Assembly: GCA_936933955.1 (NCBI GenBank)
Contig: CAKZIN010000050.1
Span: 1 to 34,052, forward strand
Source of the DNA: an uncultured Sphingopyxis sp.
GTDB taxonomy: Bacteria; Pseudomonadota; Alphaproteobacteria; Sphingomonadales; Sphingomonadaceae
Reading direction: 5' to 3'
DNA: 34,052 bases
The notes beneath the pieces were generated by a model. That model did not search any database and was not told the DNA's origin. It worked only from the letters and a program-made list of their open reading frames with translations. Position 1 is the stretch's first letter; the number at the start of each line of letters is the position of its first letter. Positions 31,678 to 34,052 of the stretch are shown piece by piece. Position numbers and translations under genes: made by a program.

Positions 31678-33081
31678 TCAGACGTGGATCGGCTTGCCCC
31701 TTACCGCCATCGCCGCTTCCTTGAGCGCTTCGGCGTGCGTCGGGTGGGCGTGGCAGGTGTAGGCGATGTCCTCGCTGGTGGCGCCGAATTCCATCGCCAG
31801 CGCGGCTTCGGCGATCATAGTGCCGGCGACGGTGGCGATGATCCAAACGCCGAGCACGCGGTCGGTTTCGGCGTCGGCGATCACCTTCACAAAGCCGTCG
31901 GGCTCGCGATTGGTCTTGGCACGACTGTTGGCCATCATCGGGAACTTGCCGACCTTGACCGCACCGCGCTCCTTGGCCTGCTCCTCGGTCATGCCGACGC
32001 CGGCGAACTCGGGGAGAGTGTAGACGACGGTCGGGATCACCGCGTGATTCACGATGCCGGTCTGGCCCGCGATATTCTCCGCGACGGCGATGCCTTCATC
32101 CTCTGCCTTGTGCGCGAGCATCGGGCCGGGCGCCACATCGCCGATCGCCCAGATGCCCGGCACCGTTGTGCGAAAGTCGTGGTCGATCTCCACCTGTCCG
32201 CGCTGGTTGACGGAGAGACCCGCCTTGTCGAGCGCGAGGCCGTCGGTGTTGGGCCGCCGCCCGATCGCCACCAGCACCACGTCCGCGTCGAGCGTGGAGG
32301 CATCGCCCCCCGCGGCGGGCTCGATCGTCACGCGCGCTTTGCCGCCCTCCACGGCGACGCCGGTGACCTTGGTCGAGGTGCGGATCTCAACGCCCTGCTT
32401 CTTGAAGATCTTCGCGGCTTCCTTGCGGACGTCGGCGTCCATGCCGGGAAAGATTTGGTCGAGATATTCCACCACGGTGACCTGCGCGCCGAGCCGCCGC
32501 CACACGCTGCCAAGCTCCATGCCGATGACGCCGCCGCCGATGACGACCATCTTTTCGGGTACCTTGGGAAGCGCCAGCGCGCCGGTCGAATCGACTACGA
32601 CGCCGCCTTCGTTATCGACCTGCACCCCCGGCAGAGGCGTCACCGACGACCCCGTGGCGATAACGATGTTCTTGGCGCGATAGCTCTGCCCCGCAACCTC
32701 GATCGTGTCGGCGGCGGTGAAGGCGGCGTGGCCTTTGAGCCAGTCGACCTTGTTCTTCTTGAACAGGAACTCGATCCCGCCGGTCAACTCGCCCACCGCC
32801 TTGGCCTTTTCGGCCTGCATCTGGGAGATATCCATACGCGGGTTCTCGCACGAGAAACCGAACTTGGAGAGGTGTCCACCGACCGCTTCCTCGAACAGCT
32901 CCGACGCGTGCAGCAGCGCCTTCGAAGGAATGCACCCGACGTTGAGGCAAGTGCCGCCAAGCGTCTCGCGGCTCTCCACGCAGGCGGTCTTGAGCCCGAG
33001 CTGTGCCGCACGAATCGCCGCGACATAGCCGCCCGGCCCCGCACCGATGATGATCACGTCGTAGTTGTATTCGTCGGCCAT
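31678..33081 (-). CDS. lpdA: Dihydrolipoyl dehydrogenase (E3)
   Basis: The flavoprotein E3 of 2-oxo acid dehydrogenase complexes reoxidises dihydrolipoamide with NAD+. The 467-residue protein has the FAD-binding IIIGAGPGGYVAA, the redox disulphide GGTCLNVGCIPSK (Cys45 and Cys50), the NAD-binding VVIGGGVIGMELGS, the second FAD motif IGDVAPGPMLAHKA and the C-terminal active-site base in HAHPTHAEAL. Length is normal. It lies 88 bp downstream of odhB on the same strand, so it most likely serves the 2-oxoglutarate dehydrogenase complex. A REP-like palindrome pair occupies the gap. Confidence 0.97.
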   Translation of the reverse strand: MADEYNYDVIIIGAGPGGYVAAIRAAQLGLKTACVESRETLGGTCLNVGCIPSKALLHASELFEEAVGGHLSKFGFSCENPRMDISQMQAEKAKAVGELTGGIEFLFKKNKVDWLKGHAAFTAADTIEVAGQSYRAKNIVIATGSSVTPLPGVQVDNEGGVVVDSTGALALPKVPEKMVVIGGGVIGMELGSVWRRLGAQVTVVEYLDQIFPGMDADVRKEAAKIFKKQGVEIRTSTKVTGVAVEGGKARVTIEPAAGGDASTLDADVVLVAIGRRPNTDGLALDKAGLSVNQRGQVEIDHDFRTTVPGIWAIGDVAPGPMLAHKAEDEGIAVAENIAGQTGIVNHAVIPTVVYTLPEFAGVGMTEEQAKERGAVKVGKFPMMANSRAKTNREPDGFVKVIADAETDRVLGVWIIATVAGTMIAEAALAMEFGATSEDIAYTCHAHPTHAEALKEAAMAVRGKPIHV

Positions 33082-33092
33082 TTCACACCCTC

Positions 33093-33163
33093 GTGCTCCG
33101 GCGGAGGCCAGAGCGTTGGCAGCGTCAGAGCTGCATTGATTTGCTCCTGCTTCCGCAGAAGCA
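33093..33163. repeat. REP-like palindrome pair between odhB and lpdA
   Basis: A left hairpin GCTCCGGC (33095-33102), 4-base loop, GCCAGAGC (33107-33114), and a right hairpin TGCTCCTGC (33142-33150), loop TTCC, GCAGAAGCA (33155-33163), each with one mismatch. The right element in reverse complement aligns with the left one from GTGCT onward, so they form an inverted pair. They resemble the elements at 6524-6602. Located between two genes of one probable operon, they may stabilise the odhB transcript or lower lpdA expression. Confidence 0.6.
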
Positions 33164-33169
33164 CGCCGC

Positions 33170-34052
<883 letters not shown>

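Overview
The window comes from a GC-rich alphaproteobacterial chromosome, most likely a member of the Sphingomonadaceae. This is inferred from the very GC-rich, tightly packed genes, the block xseB-ispA-coaD-peptidylprolyl isomerase-queA, the plant/alphaproteobacterial-type glutamate-cysteine ligase, the membrane-anchored M23 peptidase overlapping a bactofilin gene, and small inverted-pair palindromes based on GTGCTCCTGC. No database search was possible.

Positions 1-3537 form an accessory, decaying segment. It holds a broken gene end (1-308), a run of RNA-like hairpins (356-591), a repeat array (612-1474) of 45-bp dyads bounded by TGACATGAT and ATCATGTCA, a gene-poor stretch (1475-2008), a BenE-type benzoate transporter pseudogene (2009-3172) and a short non-coding stretch with three 13-bp-spaced direct repeats.

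From 3538 onward it is ordinary dense chromosome. Leftward genes are an alpha/beta hydrolase, ribA and xth (overlapping, probably one operon), then lolA. tRNA-Gly(GCC) is followed rightward by a thioredoxin-TPR protein, a Lon-substrate-binding-domain protein and a frameshifted metallo-beta-lactamase-fold gene. A large patatin-like protein diverges from priA. Two tandem paralogous secreted HEYAH metalloprotease-TPR proteins follow, and the second converges on ada. A leftward operon-like block carries xseB-ispA-coaD-PPIase-queA-ada, with rsmE divergent from xseB. Next come a secreted P-domain/DUF11 surface protein, gshA and a convergent isoprenylcysteine-methyltransferase-family membrane protein. 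The M23 peptidase and bactofilin genes follow, behind a promoter region with four closely spaced GANTC sites. The window ends with a DUF1275 membrane protein, a PepSY membrane protein, lpdA and the 3' part of odhB (2-oxoglutarate dehydrogenase E3 and E2).

The most unusual structure is the 612-1474 array: thirteen complete dyads, all exactly 45 bp, plus two orphan half-sites, nested in a ~185-bp higher-order period. Neighbouring units can also pair with each other into tighter hairpins. The best regulatory lead is the helically spaced GANTC cluster before the M23/bactofilin genes, which suggests CcrM/GcrA cell-cycle control. Also notable are the tandem HEYAH proteins, the multiply broken benE, the metallo-beta-lactamase gene whose two halves keep all metal ligands despite a frameshift, and two REP-like palindrome pairs.
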